A stretch of DNA of 23,179 nt. Source: Burkholderiales bacterium (GTDB taxonomy: Bacteria > Pseudomonadota > Gammaproteobacteria > Burkholderiales > JACMKV01). The stretch is taken from the NCBI GenBank assembly GCA_014379915.1, contig JACMKV010000137.1:1-23179 (forward strand), given 5' to 3'. The notes beneath the pieces are model-generated. The model had not been told where the DNA came from. It worked only from the letters and a program-made list of their open reading frames with translations, and searched no databases. Made by a program: the position numbers and the translations under genes. Numbering within the stretch: position 1 is the stretch's first letter; the number at the start of each line of letters is the position of its first letter. Below, piece after piece: positions 1 through 8,139 of this stretch.

Positions 1-441
1 GTTTCGCACTCGCGCCCTTATCATCCGCAAACCCAGGGCAAGGATGAGCGCTTTCACCGGACGCTGGCGCTCGAAGTCCTCGCAGGACGCGTGTTTGCCG
101 ATCTTGCCGAATGCCAGCGCCGCTTCGACCGCTTCCGCGAGACCTATAATCTGGAACGCCCGCACGAGGCGCTGAATATGGCGACACCGGCTTCCCGTTT
201 CCAGATCAGTCCGCGTCTTTTTCCGGAAACCCTGCCAGCGATCGAATACGCCGAGGGCGACATCGTGCGCCGTGTGCAAAGCCAGGGAGAAATCTCCTAC
301 CGCGGGCGACTGTATACGGTCGGCAAGGCTTTCCACGGGTTGCCGGTGGCGCTGCGGGCAACCGGCGAGGACGGCGTATTCGATACGTTCTTTTTGCACC
401 AGAAGATCGCCAGGATTGACCTGCGAAATCCAGGTCGGTAA
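1..441 (+). CDS. IS481-family transposase, C-terminal part (5' end outside window)
   Basis: The frame is open from base 1 and ends at TAA 439-441, giving 146 residues of a protein that begins outside the window. The visible start reads HSRPYHPQTQGKDERFHRTL, the end of the DDE integrase core. The glutamate in KDERFH is the third catalytic acidic residue. It is followed by YNLERPHEALNMATPASRF, the RPHEAL/TPASR signature typical of IS481 transposases, and then by the C-terminal domain with SYRGRLYTVGKAF. The enzyme would cut and join the ends of its own element. The visible part is intact. Whether the whole gene is functional cannot be judged without the N-terminal helix-turn-helix and the first two catalytic aspartates. 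Confidence 0.88.
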   Translation, partial: VSHSRPYHPQTQGKDERFHRTLALEVLAGRVFADLAECQRRFDRFRETYNLERPHEALNMATPASRFQISPRLFPETLPAIEYAEGDIVRRVQSQGEISYRGRLYTVGKAFHGLPVALRATGEDGVFDTFFLHQKIARIDLRNPGR

Positions 442-501
442 ACCATGAAAAGCGTTACCCATGTCTCCGAACACGTGTTACCTATGTCTCCGGTCTGTAC
501 A
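1..501 (+). mobile_element. IS481-family insertion sequence, right-hand part
   Basis: This is the 3' part of an insertion sequence cut by the window start. It holds the end of a transposase gene followed by a non-coding end. The end carries two near-identical 16-base boxes, at 454-469 and 478-493 (gttacc[c/t]atgtctccg), 24 bases apart in direct orientation. It finishes at 496-501 with tgtaca. Doubled boxes of this kind next to a TGT...ACA tip are what I expect of an IS481-type terminal repeat that binds transposase. The left end and any target duplication lie outside the window, so the exact boundary at 501 is inferred. Confidence 0.8.
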
Positions 502-515
502 GACGGGGGAGGTTA

Positions 516-569
516 GGGTGGGGGTGAATATTCGCATGACGCCAACATTCCCGGTCTCACCCCCATCCC
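516..569. repeat. Imperfect G-rich/C-rich inverted repeat
   Basis: The arm gggtgggggtga (516-527) is matched by tcacccccatccc (557-569), with one mismatch and a 29-base interior. It starts 15 bases outside the inferred IS end. It could fold into a hairpin or be part of an interspersed palindromic element. No function can be read from it. Confidence 0.4.
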
Positions 570-771
570 GGCGCGCGGACACGGCGCGTGGACAGGCGTG
601 CGGACACGTTAGTGCCGAAGGTACCCGTCCGCGGGAAGCACGCCAAGCCACGCCTCCCGCCCCCAGCCGCTGTGCGGATACCGTGTCGGCGTGGCACCGG
701 CGAAGCCGGCCGCTTGCGGGGAGCGCGCCTGGGTCGCGGCTCCGCCCGAAATCGGCTGCGCATCCAAGGCG

Positions 772-802
772 AAAAAAAGCCTTCGCACGGATGTGCACAG
801 GC
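772..802 (-). terminator. Rho-independent terminator after the solute-binding protein gene
   Basis: Read on the minus strand, 802-779 folds as GCCT-gt-GCAC-atcc-GTGC-ga-AGGC. It is an interrupted stem of 4+4 pairs with a 4-base loop and a symmetrical 2x2 internal loop, followed at once by seven T residues (778-772). It begins 28 bases beyond the stop codon of the minus-strand solute-binding protein gene, the expected place for its terminator. Confidence 0.6.
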
Positions 803-830
803 CCGATTTGCTGCTCTTATTCGCTGCGTG

Positions 831-2386
831 CTACTTCTTCCATCCACTCTCGACCAATTCCAGCACGGTTGTGTCGTACGGCACGAAATTGACCTTGTTG
901 CTGACCGCGTACAGCTTGGCCGGAGAGCAGAGGAACAACACGTTGGCATTGTCATAGACATATTTGTCCATTTCCTGCATCAGCTTTCCCTGCTCCTTGT
1001 CGCCGGTGGTGGCAAGGACCTTGGTTTGCAGGCCTTCGAACTTCGTGTCGTTTTTCATTTTGCGAAAACCGCCGCTATCGCCGAAGAACTCGCGGAACAC
1101 GACGCCCATCGGATAATTGGGCGACCCATCGAAATGTTCGACCAGCCAGATGTCCCATTTATCACCCTTGGGCGCACCCGACATATCCTTGTTGACCTTG
1201 ACGCCCACTGCCTCGAAGTTTTTCGCGAGCGCATCGACGACGCCTTTATGGCCTTCGCCGGCAACGATCGTGATCTCCTTGACGCCCGCAGCATTCAACG
1301 CTTTCTTCGCCTCGTCCGGCTTGTGGCCGTAAGGCTTCAGGCTGCTGTTGTAGCCGAACTGACCTTTCTGGATGAACGATGGATGGATGGTGCCATAACC
1401 CATGCCGCCATCTTTCAACACCGCCTTTCGATCGACCGCCAGATTGGCCGCTTTACGCAAGTTGACGTCGGTCCATTTTGAATTCGGCGAATTCTGGTTG
1501 AATACCCCAACCAGTATGGTTTTCGCGTCGTTCTTGACGACCTTCGCGTGCTTGCTTTTTTCGACCTGCTTGGCTTCCTGCGGCAACAGCTCGGTGACAA
1601 TATGCATCTTGCCGCCCTTCATTACTTCTTCAATCGCTTCCTGCTTCGAAATCACATTGTCAAACTTGAACGTCGCTTTCGCCATGCGATCCTTGTTCCA
1701 GTAATTCTTGTTCGGCGCCAGCGTTACGACGGGTGCGCGCTTCTCCAGCGTCGATGTGCCATCTTTTACTTCAAACGGGCCAGTCCCCCACGGACCGGCT
1801 GCATCGATCACTCACCAGTGGCCTTCGGCTTTGCCGGTCTTTTTATCGACGAAGCCGAGCTCCTTCCAGAACTTGGAACTGCCGACGTGCATGCCGCGGA
1901 ATTTCATCATCGCCGCGGAATCGGTTTCCGGGAATGTGAAGCGCACCGTGTGATCGTCGATCACGTCGAGCTTGGTACCTTTGGCGAAATTCAGGAACGC
2001 GCCCGGCGGATGCGGGTTGTCCCAGCGCTGCACTTCATCGAAGCTTTTGCGGAATACCTGCGCGTTTAATTTCTCGCCGTCCTGGAAAACGACATTTTTG
2101 CGCAGCTTGAATTCGACCGTTTTCGGATCGATCCATTTATAGCTTTCCGCCAGCGCCAACTCAGGCTTGCCGTCCTTATTGACGCGCACCAGTTCTTCCA
2201 TCGTGTTCCAGGTAATCCACAGCCAGTTGACCGGCGACGGATCGACGACCCAGATCGGTTCGTCAGCAGCGCTTTTTGCGGCGCGGCCAGCGACGTACCG
2301 GCGGGTAATGCAAAGCTCAAGGCCAGCGCTGCGGCGAGCGACGCGAGCCGCTGCTTGAACCTCGATCGATTAATCAAACTTGTCAT
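831..2386 (-). pseudogene. Periplasmic substrate-binding protein of an ABC transporter (family 5, peptide-type), interrupted by a frameshift and an in-frame TGA
   Basis: ATG 2386 is preceded by AGGAGG at 2396-2391 with 4-base spacing. It opens a signal peptide (MTSLINRSRFKQRLASLAAA, a hydrophobic run, then SLAAPQKA). At a five-A run (2277-2273 on this strand) the frame is lost. One extra base restores it and gives AADEPIWVVDPSPVNW, then MEELVRVNKDGKPELALAES and VEFKLRKNVVFQDGEKLN, classic SBP_bac_5 sequence. At 1814-1812 an in-frame TGA follows EGHW, and the same frame resumes as VIDAAGPWGTGPFEV and runs to GWKK before the stop at 831. Without the two lesions the protein would be about 518 residues, normal for the family. 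It would bind peptides or similar solutes in the periplasm and deliver them to a permease, but no permease or ATPase gene is adjacent. The TlpA-type gene lies 59 bases upstream on the same strand. Decay, sequencing error, or selenocysteine at the TGA are the alternatives. Confidence 0.8.
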
Positions 2387-2445
2387 GACTCCTCCTATGG
2401 AACGCTGCTGAACAACTGATAACCACGCGACAACTTCCAGCCTCC

Positions 2446-2907
2446 TCATAAACCTTTAAGCAAGACCAGAATTTCTTCAAGCTGCCCGTGCGGAAGTTCG
2501 CCCAAAATCGTTTTAACGACTTCGCCCCGGCTGTTGATCATTATGGTGAACGGCAATCCACCGACTTTGTTGCCCATTTTTTTGGAAAGGTCCATTGCAT
2601 CCTGGCTGCCGATCAAAAGCGGATACGCAATCTGGTATTCCTTGGCGAACGCCTTGACCTTGTCGGTGTTGTCGATCGAAATGCCGATGACTGCGACACC
2701 CTTGTCTTTGTATTTTTCATGCAGTGCGATCAATTCCGGGACTTCGGCGCGGCACGACTTGCACCACGTCGCCCAGAAGTAGACGACCATGAATTTGTCT
2801 TTCCACTGGCTTAAAGGCTGTAGCTGGCGATCGAAATCCTCGAAGCTCGCGGCGTACACCGGCGCCGCCGAGACTTTACCGGGTGCCGTATCTGCTTCAG
2901 GCGCCAC
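2446..2907 (-). CDS. TlpA/ResA-like thiol-disulfide oxidoreductase (thioredoxin fold)
   Basis: A thioredoxin-fold protein with the redox motif WATWCKSC (CxxC) and a following EVPEL. Further on are GVAVIGISIDN, the cis-proline segment GGLPFTIMI, and a C-terminal GQLEEIL helix. It belongs to the TlpA/ResA/AhpC-TSA group, which reduces disulfides of exported proteins, often for cytochrome c maturation. The only standard start (GTG 2907) gives 153 residues without a signal. Yet the frame stays open upstream to 3108 and reads FRRAPLLATLLATLAAAFFF...PANA, a good signal peptide or anchor, then a serine/threonine-rich linker. No ATG, GTG or TTG precedes that segment; ACT at 3054, 8 bases after a GAGGA, sits where a start would be expected. 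I therefore think the real product is about 200 residues and exported. The solute-binding protein gene follows on the same strand. Confidence 0.82.
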   Translation of the reverse strand: MAPEADTAPGKVSAAPVYAASFEDFDRQLQPLSQWKDKFMVVYFWATWCKSCRAEVPELIALHEKYKDKGVAVIGISIDNTDKVKAFAKEYQIAYPLLIGSQDAMDLSKKMGNKVGGLPFTIMINSRGEVVKTILGELPHGQLEEILVLLKGL

Positions 2908-3188
2908 GACAGCGGTTTTGGTCGAGTTTGCCGTTGAACCGGGTGTTGTGCTTTTGGACGCGTCGCCCGCGTTGGCTGGTAGCGGCGACTGAAAGAAGAA
3001 AGCCGCTGCGAGTGTTGCGAGAAGCGTGGCTAACAGCGGGGCGCGGCGAAAAGTATTGTTCCTCGCAGAGGGCTTTCGGTATGCCGTACAGTCGAGGGTA
3101 GTCTGATTCTAGCGTATTCGCTGCATTCGCGGAAAACGATTTCTCGCCAGTTGTTTGGAGCTGCCGAGGGCTGATTTCGCAGGTCCGT

Positions 3189-3194
3189 TATAAT
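3189..3194 (+). promoter_or_regulatory. Possible -10 box overlapping the annotated start of the hydrolase gene
   Basis: TATAAT matches the sigma-70 -10 consensus exactly, but it overlaps the first possible ATG (3193). If used, transcription would start near 3201, at the second in-frame ATG (3202), giving a leaderless message. No good -35 hexamer is seen 16-18 bases upstream, so this is a weak call. Confidence 0.3.
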
Positions 3195-4215
3195 GCGCTG
3201 CATGAAATTCTCTAATCCGCGCTTCTTCCGTTTGAGCGAAACCACAGGCTACCGCGCGCCCTCCTGGCTTCCGGGCGGCAACCTGCAGACCATCTACGCC
3301 AAGCTCGCGCCGGCGCCGCGCATCACTTACCGGCGCGAGCGCTGGGACACGCCCGACGGCGATTTCATCGACCTCGATTGGTTGGCGGGAGGCGCCGACG
3401 AACCGCTGGTCGTGCTGTTCCATGGCCTGGAAGGCGGCTCGAACGGCCACTATGCCCGCAGCATGATGGCGGCTGTGCAGCAGCGGAGCTGGCGCGGCGT
3501 GGTCGTGCATTTCCGCGGTTGCAGCGGCGAGGCCAATCTGCTGCCGCGCTTTTATCATTCCGGCGATGCCGCCGAAATCGATTGGATCCTGCGCCGGATC
3601 AAGGCGAATCAACGCGCGACGCCGCTTTTCGTCACCGGCGTTTCGCTGGGCGGCAATGCCTTGCTCAAATGGCTGGCGGAAGAGCGCGATCACGCCCAGG
3701 CTGTGATCGATGCCGCCGCTGCGGTTTCCGCGCCGGTCGATCTGCGCGCCGCCGGCGATGGGCTCGCGCGCGGATTCAACCGACTCTATACGCGGCATTT
3801 CCTGCAAACGCTGCGCGCCAAATCGCTGCGCAAGCTGGAGGATCATCCCGGTCTGTACGATGCGGGCGCTGTTTCGCGCGCGCGCACCCTGCGTGAATTC
3901 GACAATCTCGTCACCGCACCGCTGCATGGCTACAAGGACACCGATGATTACTGGACGCGCGCCAGCAGCAAGCCTGGCCTCGTCGATATTCGCGTGCCGA
4001 CCCTGCTCGTCAACGCGAAAAACGATCCATTTTTGCCTGCTGGGTATTTACCTGCCGCGAGCGAAGTATCGGCTTACGTCACACGTGAATTTCCGGCGAC
4101 CGGCGGCCATGTCGGATTCGTCAGCGGCCGTTTCCCAGGCCATCTGATGTGGTTGCCGCAGCGCCTCCTGCGTTTCTTCGAAGCCAATCAGCGTTGCGCC
4201 ACGCAGTTGGTTTGA
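3193..4215 (+). CDS. YheT-type alpha/beta hydrolase (COG0429 family)
   Basis: 340 residues. The family hallmark APSWLPGGNLQTIYAKL lies near the N-terminus. It is followed by LVVLFHGLEGGSNGHYAR (oxyanion region), VVVHFRGCSGEANLLPRFYH, and the nucleophile elbow GVSLGGN with its catalytic serine. The remaining triad members are probably the aspartate in NAKNDPFLP and the histidine in GGHVGFV. YheT-like proteins are cytosolic serine hydrolases that presumably act on esters; their natural substrate is poorly known. ATG 3193 and ATG 3202 are both possible starts, and the overlapping TATAAT favours the second. The phosphomannomutase gene follows on the same strand 55 bases later, so co-transcription is possible though a functional link is not evident. 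Confidence 0.9.
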   Translation: MRCMKFSNPRFFRLSETTGYRAPSWLPGGNLQTIYAKLAPAPRITYRRERWDTPDGDFIDLDWLAGGADEPLVVLFHGLEGGSNGHYARSMMAAVQQRSWRGVVVHFRGCSGEANLLPRFYHSGDAAEIDWILRRIKANQRATPLFVTGVSLGGNALLKWLAEERDHAQAVIDAAAAVSAPVDLRAAGDGLARGFNRLYTRHFLQTLRAKSLRKLEDHPGLYDAGAVSRARTLREFDNLVTAPLHGYKDTDDYWTRASSKPGLVDIRVPTLLVNAKNDPFLPAGYLPAASEVSAYVTREFPATGGHVGFVSGRFPGHLMWLPQRLLRFFEANQRCATQLV

Positions 4216-4270
4216 TTCGGCGCGATCAGGAATGTTATCGTCTACCGCTTCCCAATCAGGTTATCGCTCG

Positions 4271-5647
4271 ATGAAAAATCTTCCGCAGGAAATCTTCAAG
4301 GCTTACGACATTCGCGGCGTCGTCGGCAAAACTTTCACGCCCGAAATCGTCGAGGCGATTGGTCATGCGCTCGGCTCGGAAGCCAAAGCGCGCAATCAGA
4401 AAACGATTGCGATCGGCCGCGACGGCCGGCTCTCGGGGCCAGATCTTTCCGCGGCTTTGGCGCGCGGCATCCAGAAAAGCGGCCTCGATGTAATCGACGT
4501 TGGACTGGTGGCGACGCCAATGGTCTATTTCGCCGCGCACGAACTCAAAACCCACTCCGGCGTCATGGTCACCGGTAGCCACAACCCGCCGGATTACAAC
4601 GGTTTGAAAATGGTGCTCGGCGGCGAGACCTTATCCGGCGATGCGATCCAGGCGCTGCGTGCGCGCATCGCCAATAACGATCTCGCCAGCGGCAGTGGCA
4701 GCTATCGCAAACACGACATCGCGCCCGCCTATCTGAATCGCATAGCTGGCGACGTCAAACTCGCGCGCAGAATGCATATCGTCGTCGATTGCGGCAACGG
4801 CGTTCCCGGCGCTTATGCGCCCGAGTTGTACCGCAAACTTGGCTGCGAAGTGACCGAGCTGTTTTGCGATGTCGACGGCAATTTTCCGAACCATCATCCC
4901 GATCCTTCGCAACCCGAGAATCTTGCCGATGTCATCAAGGAACTGGAGAGCGGCGATGCCGAAATCGGTTTCGCGTTCGATGGCGACGGCGATCGTCTTG
5001 GTGTCGTAACCAAAGATGGCAGCATCATCTATCCGGATCGGCAGTTGATGCTGTTCGCCGCCGATGTGCTGGCGCGCAACCCCGGCGCGAAGATTATTTT
5101 CGACGTCAAGTGCACGCGCAATCTGGCGCCGTGGATCAAACAGCATGGCGGCGAACCGGTGATGTGGAAAACCGGCCATTCGCTGATCAAAAGCAAGATG
5201 AAGGAGACCGGCGCGCTGCTCGCGGGCGAAATGAGCGGCCATATTTTCTTCAAGGAACGCTGGTACGGCTTCGACGACGGCCTGTATGCCGGCGCGCGCC
5301 TGCTCGAATTTTTGAGCAAGCAATCCGACATCAACGCAACGCTGCACAACTTGCCGGACGCGGTCAGCACGCCTGAGCTGCAGATCAAACTCAAGGAAGG
5401 CGAAAACTACGCGCTGATCGCCGAGATGCAAAAGACCGCGCGCTTCGATAATCCGAAACAGGTGATCACGCTCGACGGCCTGCGCGTCGAATACGAAGAC
5501 GGCTTCGGCCTAGCGCGTTCGTCGAACACGACGCCCGTCATCGTGCTGCGTTTCGAAGCCGACGATAAGGCTGCGCTGAAACGAATCCAGGAAGATTTTC
5601 GCGGCGTGCTGCTGAAAGCCAAGCCGGACGCGGTATTGCCGTTTTAA
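4271..5647 (+). CDS. Phosphomannomutase/phosphoglucomutase
   Basis: 458 residues, the usual length for the bacterial AlgC/ManB type of the alpha-D-phosphohexomutase superfamily. All four signature regions are present: the phosphoserine loop TGSHNPPDYNG, the metal loop DGDGDRLG, the sugar-specificity segment GEMSGHIFFKE, and the phosphate-binding RSSNTTPVIV near the C-terminus. It interconverts mannose or glucose 6-phosphate and 1-phosphate through a bisphosphate intermediate, in the cytosol. This supplies GDP-mannose or UDP/dTDP-glucose routes for surface polysaccharide. I chose ATG 4271 because family members begin close to the IFKAYDIRG motif. An in-frame ATG at 4232 would add 13 unlikely residues. 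In this group the two substrates are often both used, so a manB or algC symbol is not assigned. Confidence 0.93.
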   Translation: MKNLPQEIFKAYDIRGVVGKTFTPEIVEAIGHALGSEAKARNQKTIAIGRDGRLSGPDLSAALARGIQKSGLDVIDVGLVATPMVYFAAHELKTHSGVMVTGSHNPPDYNGLKMVLGGETLSGDAIQALRARIANNDLASGSGSYRKHDIAPAYLNRIAGDVKLARRMHIVVDCGNGVPGAYAPELYRKLGCEVTELFCDVDGNFPNHHPDPSQPENLADVIKELESGDAEIGFAFDGDGDRLGVVTKDGSIIYPDRQLMLFAADVLARNPGAKIIFDVKCTRNLAPWIKQHGGEPVMWKTGHSLIKSKMKETGALLAGEMSGHIFFKERWYGFDDGLYAGARLLEFLSKQSDINATLHNLPDAVSTPELQIKLKEGENYALIAEMQKTARFDNPKQVITLDGLRVEYEDGFGLARSSNTTPVIVLRFEADDKAALKRIQEDFRGVLLKAKPDAVLPF

Positions 5648-5719
5648 GGACAATGTCATGAGTTCCGAGGCTCGATACGCGAACCCGGCCCGCGCTTTTT
5701 ACTATCACCGCCCCCTGCC

Positions 5720-6880
5720 TCACTGGCGCGGTTGACTGGCAAGACGGAAAACGGCATAGCCGGCGAGCGCGGAAATCAACGACCCGGCAAAGACGCCGAG
5801 CCGGGTCGCGCCCGCATAATCGCCGGGCGCGCCCTCTAAAGCCAGCGAGCCGATGAACAGACTCATCGTGAAACCGATGCCGCACAACAGAGCAACGGCG
5901 GCCATTTGTATCCAGTTGGCTTCATCCGGCAGTTTCGCGATTCGGCATTTAATGGTCAGCCACGACGATGTCAGGATGCCGAACGGTTTGCCGACTATGA
6001 GTCCTGCTGCAATGCCAAGCGGAATTGGTTCGAGCAGAGCCGCGGCACTCAGGCCGGAGAACGATACGCCGGTATTGAAAAACGCGAAAATCGGCAGCAC
6101 GCCAAACGCGACCCATGGGTGCAACCGGTGCTCGAGCTCCTCGAGCGGAGCATTCTCGCCGCGCAGCGGAATCGCAAACGCGATCAACACGCCAGCCAGC
6201 GTCGCGTGCACGCCGGACTTCAGTACGCACACCCACAACACGAATCCGACGACAGCATAAGCGCTGACCCGGATGACCGAAAAACGATTGAGCAGAATCA
6301 GGATCACGGCGGGAATCGCCGCGAGCATCAGCATCTCAGCCGATAAATTCGCGGCATAGAAAAACGCAATGATCAGAATCGCGCCGAGGTCGTCGATGAT
6401 CGCAACCGCGGTCAGGAAAATCTTCAGCGAGATCGGCACGCGCGAACCGAGCAGCGACAGCACGCCGAGCGCGAACGCGATATCGGTCGCGGCCGGAATC
6501 GCCCAGCCGTTGATGGCGACCGCATCGCCCCAGTTGAAGCAGGCATAGATTGCAGCCGGCGCCGCCATGCCGCCGAGCGCGGCAATGATGGGCAAGGCGA
6601 CCGCCGATGGCGTGGACAATTCACCTTGCAGGACTTCGCGCTTAATTTCGAGCCCGACCAGAAAAAAGAAAATCGCCATCAAGCCATCGTTGACCCACAG
6701 CAGCAGCGGCTTTGCAATGCCCAGATCGCCGGCTCGAACTTCGAGCGGTATTGCAAGCAGCGCTTCGTACAAGCCGCTCAATGGTGAATTGCTGAAGATC
6801 AATGCCAGTGCGGCAGCAGCGACTAGCACGATCCCGCCCGCGGATTCGAGTTTCAGGAAATCACGGATGTTCAGAAGCAT
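5720..6880 (-). CDS. nhaA: Na+/H+ antiporter NhaA
   Basis: 386 residues, the normal NhaA length, with about twelve hydrophobic segments. The N-terminus IRDFLKLESAGGIVL and the segment GLMAIFFFLVGLEIKREVLQGELS are typical. The ion-site aspartates are visible in ATDIAFALGVL (equivalent to Asp133 of the E. coli protein) and AIIDDLGAILII (equivalent to Asp163/Asp164). It sits in the inner membrane and exchanges two protons inward for one sodium ion outward, controlling pH and sodium. The gene faces the phosphomannomutase gene, with only 72 bases between the two stop codons. It lies 143 bases downstream of the patatin-like gene on the same strand. No lesion is seen. Confidence 0.95.
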   Translation of the reverse strand: MLLNIRDFLKLESAGGIVLVAAAALALIFSNSPLSGLYEALLAIPLEVRAGDLGIAKPLLLWVNDGLMAIFFFLVGLEIKREVLQGELSTPSAVALPIIAALGGMAAPAAIYACFNWGDAVAINGWAIPAATDIAFALGVLSLLGSRVPISLKIFLTAVAIIDDLGAILIIAFFYAANLSAEMLMLAAIPAVILILLNRFSVIRVSAYAVVGFVLWVCVLKSGVHATLAGVLIAFAIPLRGENAPLEELEHRLHPWVAFGVLPIFAFFNTGVSFSGLSAAALLEPIPLGIAAGLIVGKPFGILTSSWLTIKCRIAKLPDEANWIQMAAVALLCGIGFTMSLFIGSLALEGAPGDYAGATRLGVFAGSLISALAGYAVFRLASQPRQ

Positions 6881-7023
6881 GAGCGGGTTTAGTGGTAGAG
6901 ACGCGCTCGTCGCTGCGTCGCACTTGTGCCGCGATGGCCGGAATCCAGATCATCGCTGGACTTCTTCATCCGCTGTTTTCGCAACGACGCCGGGCCCGCT
7001 CGAAGTGCAAAACCGGCGTCAGC

Positions 7024-7974
7024 TCATGCGGTTTTGAGAAAGTCTCGCGCCGCCGCCTCGCCGTTCGCGATCAGCCTCGCCATGAACTCGGGGCTGCGAT
7101 CGAGTTTGGATGCGTAATCGAGATCGAGCCCAAGCGCAATGCGGCGCACGATGACCGGCTTGAAGCGTTCTGCCGGCAGCCAGCCTTTTGCGATCCATTC
7201 GTTGACGCGCTCGATAAACGCGATCTCCTGATTCAACGACAGGTTGCCGGCCAACTCGTTGCGGCGGTCTTCGATTTCCTGGACGCGGACCGGCTCGGCG
7301 GCGATCGCCTGCGGATTGATCTGCACAATCCATATTTCATCGGGCTTGTCGCTCGCATCCTCGACTTCGCGCAAGAATTCGCGCACCGGCGGGTTTTGCG
7401 AGAACAGGCCATCCCAATAAACCTCGCCGTCGATGTGCATCGCACGGAACAGATTCGGCACCGCCGCCGAGGCAAGAATGTGTTCGACGCGCAAACGCGG
7501 TTCGCGAAACACGGTGAACAGACCGGAGCGCACTTCGACCGCGCCGATCAGCAAAGTCGGACTATCTCGGTGAACGAGCGTCGGCAGCTCGGCAAACGGC
7601 ACAAGCTGCTCAAGCAAGCGCTTGAGTTGGTAGCGCCCGGTTTCGGGAAAGAAATACGGGCTGATTTCGGGAAGGGCGATGCTGCCACGCAGACGGCTGG
7701 TCGAGACCAGCGCAAGATTGGCCAGCGCATCGAGCGGCAAATTCGCCGCGTTTCTGGTCCAGAACGTTTGCAGCAGTTCGATGCCAAGTTTGCGATCGCC
7801 GCGCAGCAGCCCATACCACGCCAGCAGCGCACAAATCGCGCCGCCCGAAGTTCCGGACAATCCAACGATCCGGTAGCTCGCATTGAGATCGCGCAACAGC
7901 GTCCGCAGCACGCCCGCCGTAAACGCGGTATGGCTCCCGCCGCCCTGGCAGGCGATGGCGATGCGCTTAGCCAA
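7024..7974 (-). CDS. Patatin-like phospholipase with C-terminal DUF3734-like region
   Basis: 316 residues. The N-terminus IAIACQGGGSHTAFTAG carries the glycine-rich oxyanion motif, and LSGTSGGAICALLAWYGLL holds the G-x-S-x-G nucleophile (Ser43). The dyad aspartate is in VYWDGLFSQNPP (about residue 187). EIWIVQINP and the remaining C-terminal part resemble the DUF3734 extension seen in many proteobacterial patatins. The protein probably hydrolyses acyl chains of phospholipids or lipid thioesters. No signal peptide is seen, so it is likely cytosolic or membrane-associated. The substrate is unknown. nhaA lies downstream on the same strand, without an obvious functional link. Confidence 0.9.
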   Translation of the reverse strand: MAKRIAIACQGGGSHTAFTAGVLRTLLRDLNASYRIVGLSGTSGGAICALLAWYGLLRGDRKLGIELLQTFWTRNAANLPLDALANLALVSTSRLRGSIALPEISPYFFPETGRYQLKRLLEQLVPFAELPTLVHRDSPTLLIGAVEVRSGLFTVFREPRLRVEHILASAAVPNLFRAMHIDGEVYWDGLFSQNPPVREFLREVEDASDKPDEIWIVQINPQAIAAEPVRVQEIEDRRNELAGNLSLNQEIAFIERVNEWIAKGWLPAERFKPVIVRRIALGLDLDYASKLDRSPEFMARLIANGEAAARDFLKTA

Positions 7975-8139
7975 TGGCTTCCTTGCTCGTGATGGCGACC
8001 CGTTTTTGCCTCATGTCGATTTCACTACAATGAGGTTTGGTTTCGCTGCTCTGCTATTAAATTTACACAAGCCAGTGTGCTCAGGAAAACCCCATCCCGA
8101 GCTGATTGATTTCCGCGATTCCGTCTCTCGCAACTCCGC

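Larger units (their letters stand above)
502..830. other. Gene-free stretch between the IS end and the solute-binding protein gene
   Basis: I see no convincing gene here. Open frames on both strands are arginine-, proline- and alanine-rich readings of GC-rich DNA without family signatures. The stretch holds an imperfect inverted repeat (516-527 against 557-569, G-rich then C-rich) just outside the IS end, and a minus-strand terminator hairpin at 772-802. It could be eroded sequence next to the insertion. Confidence 0.5.

Noticed and set aside
588..1481. Open frame of 297 codons on the plus strand
   Set aside because: It runs antisense to the solute-binding protein gene, and its upstream part is arginine/proline-rich low-complexity reading of a gene-free stretch.
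2271..2280. Programmed -1 ribosomal frameshift at the A5 run of the solute-binding protein gene
   Set aside because: The phase (CAA AAA GCG) does not give the X XXY YYZ heptamer, and no stimulatory element is evident. A lost base is the simpler reading.
3030..3245. Small open frame on the minus strand upstream of the TlpA-type gene
   Set aside because: It is in another frame from the signal peptide, overlaps the hydrolase start antisense, and resembles no family.
5676..5700. Possible terminator between the phosphomannomutase gene and nhaA (cgcg...cgcg followed by five T)
   Set aside because: The stem is only 4 pairs with a 9-base loop, too weak to call.
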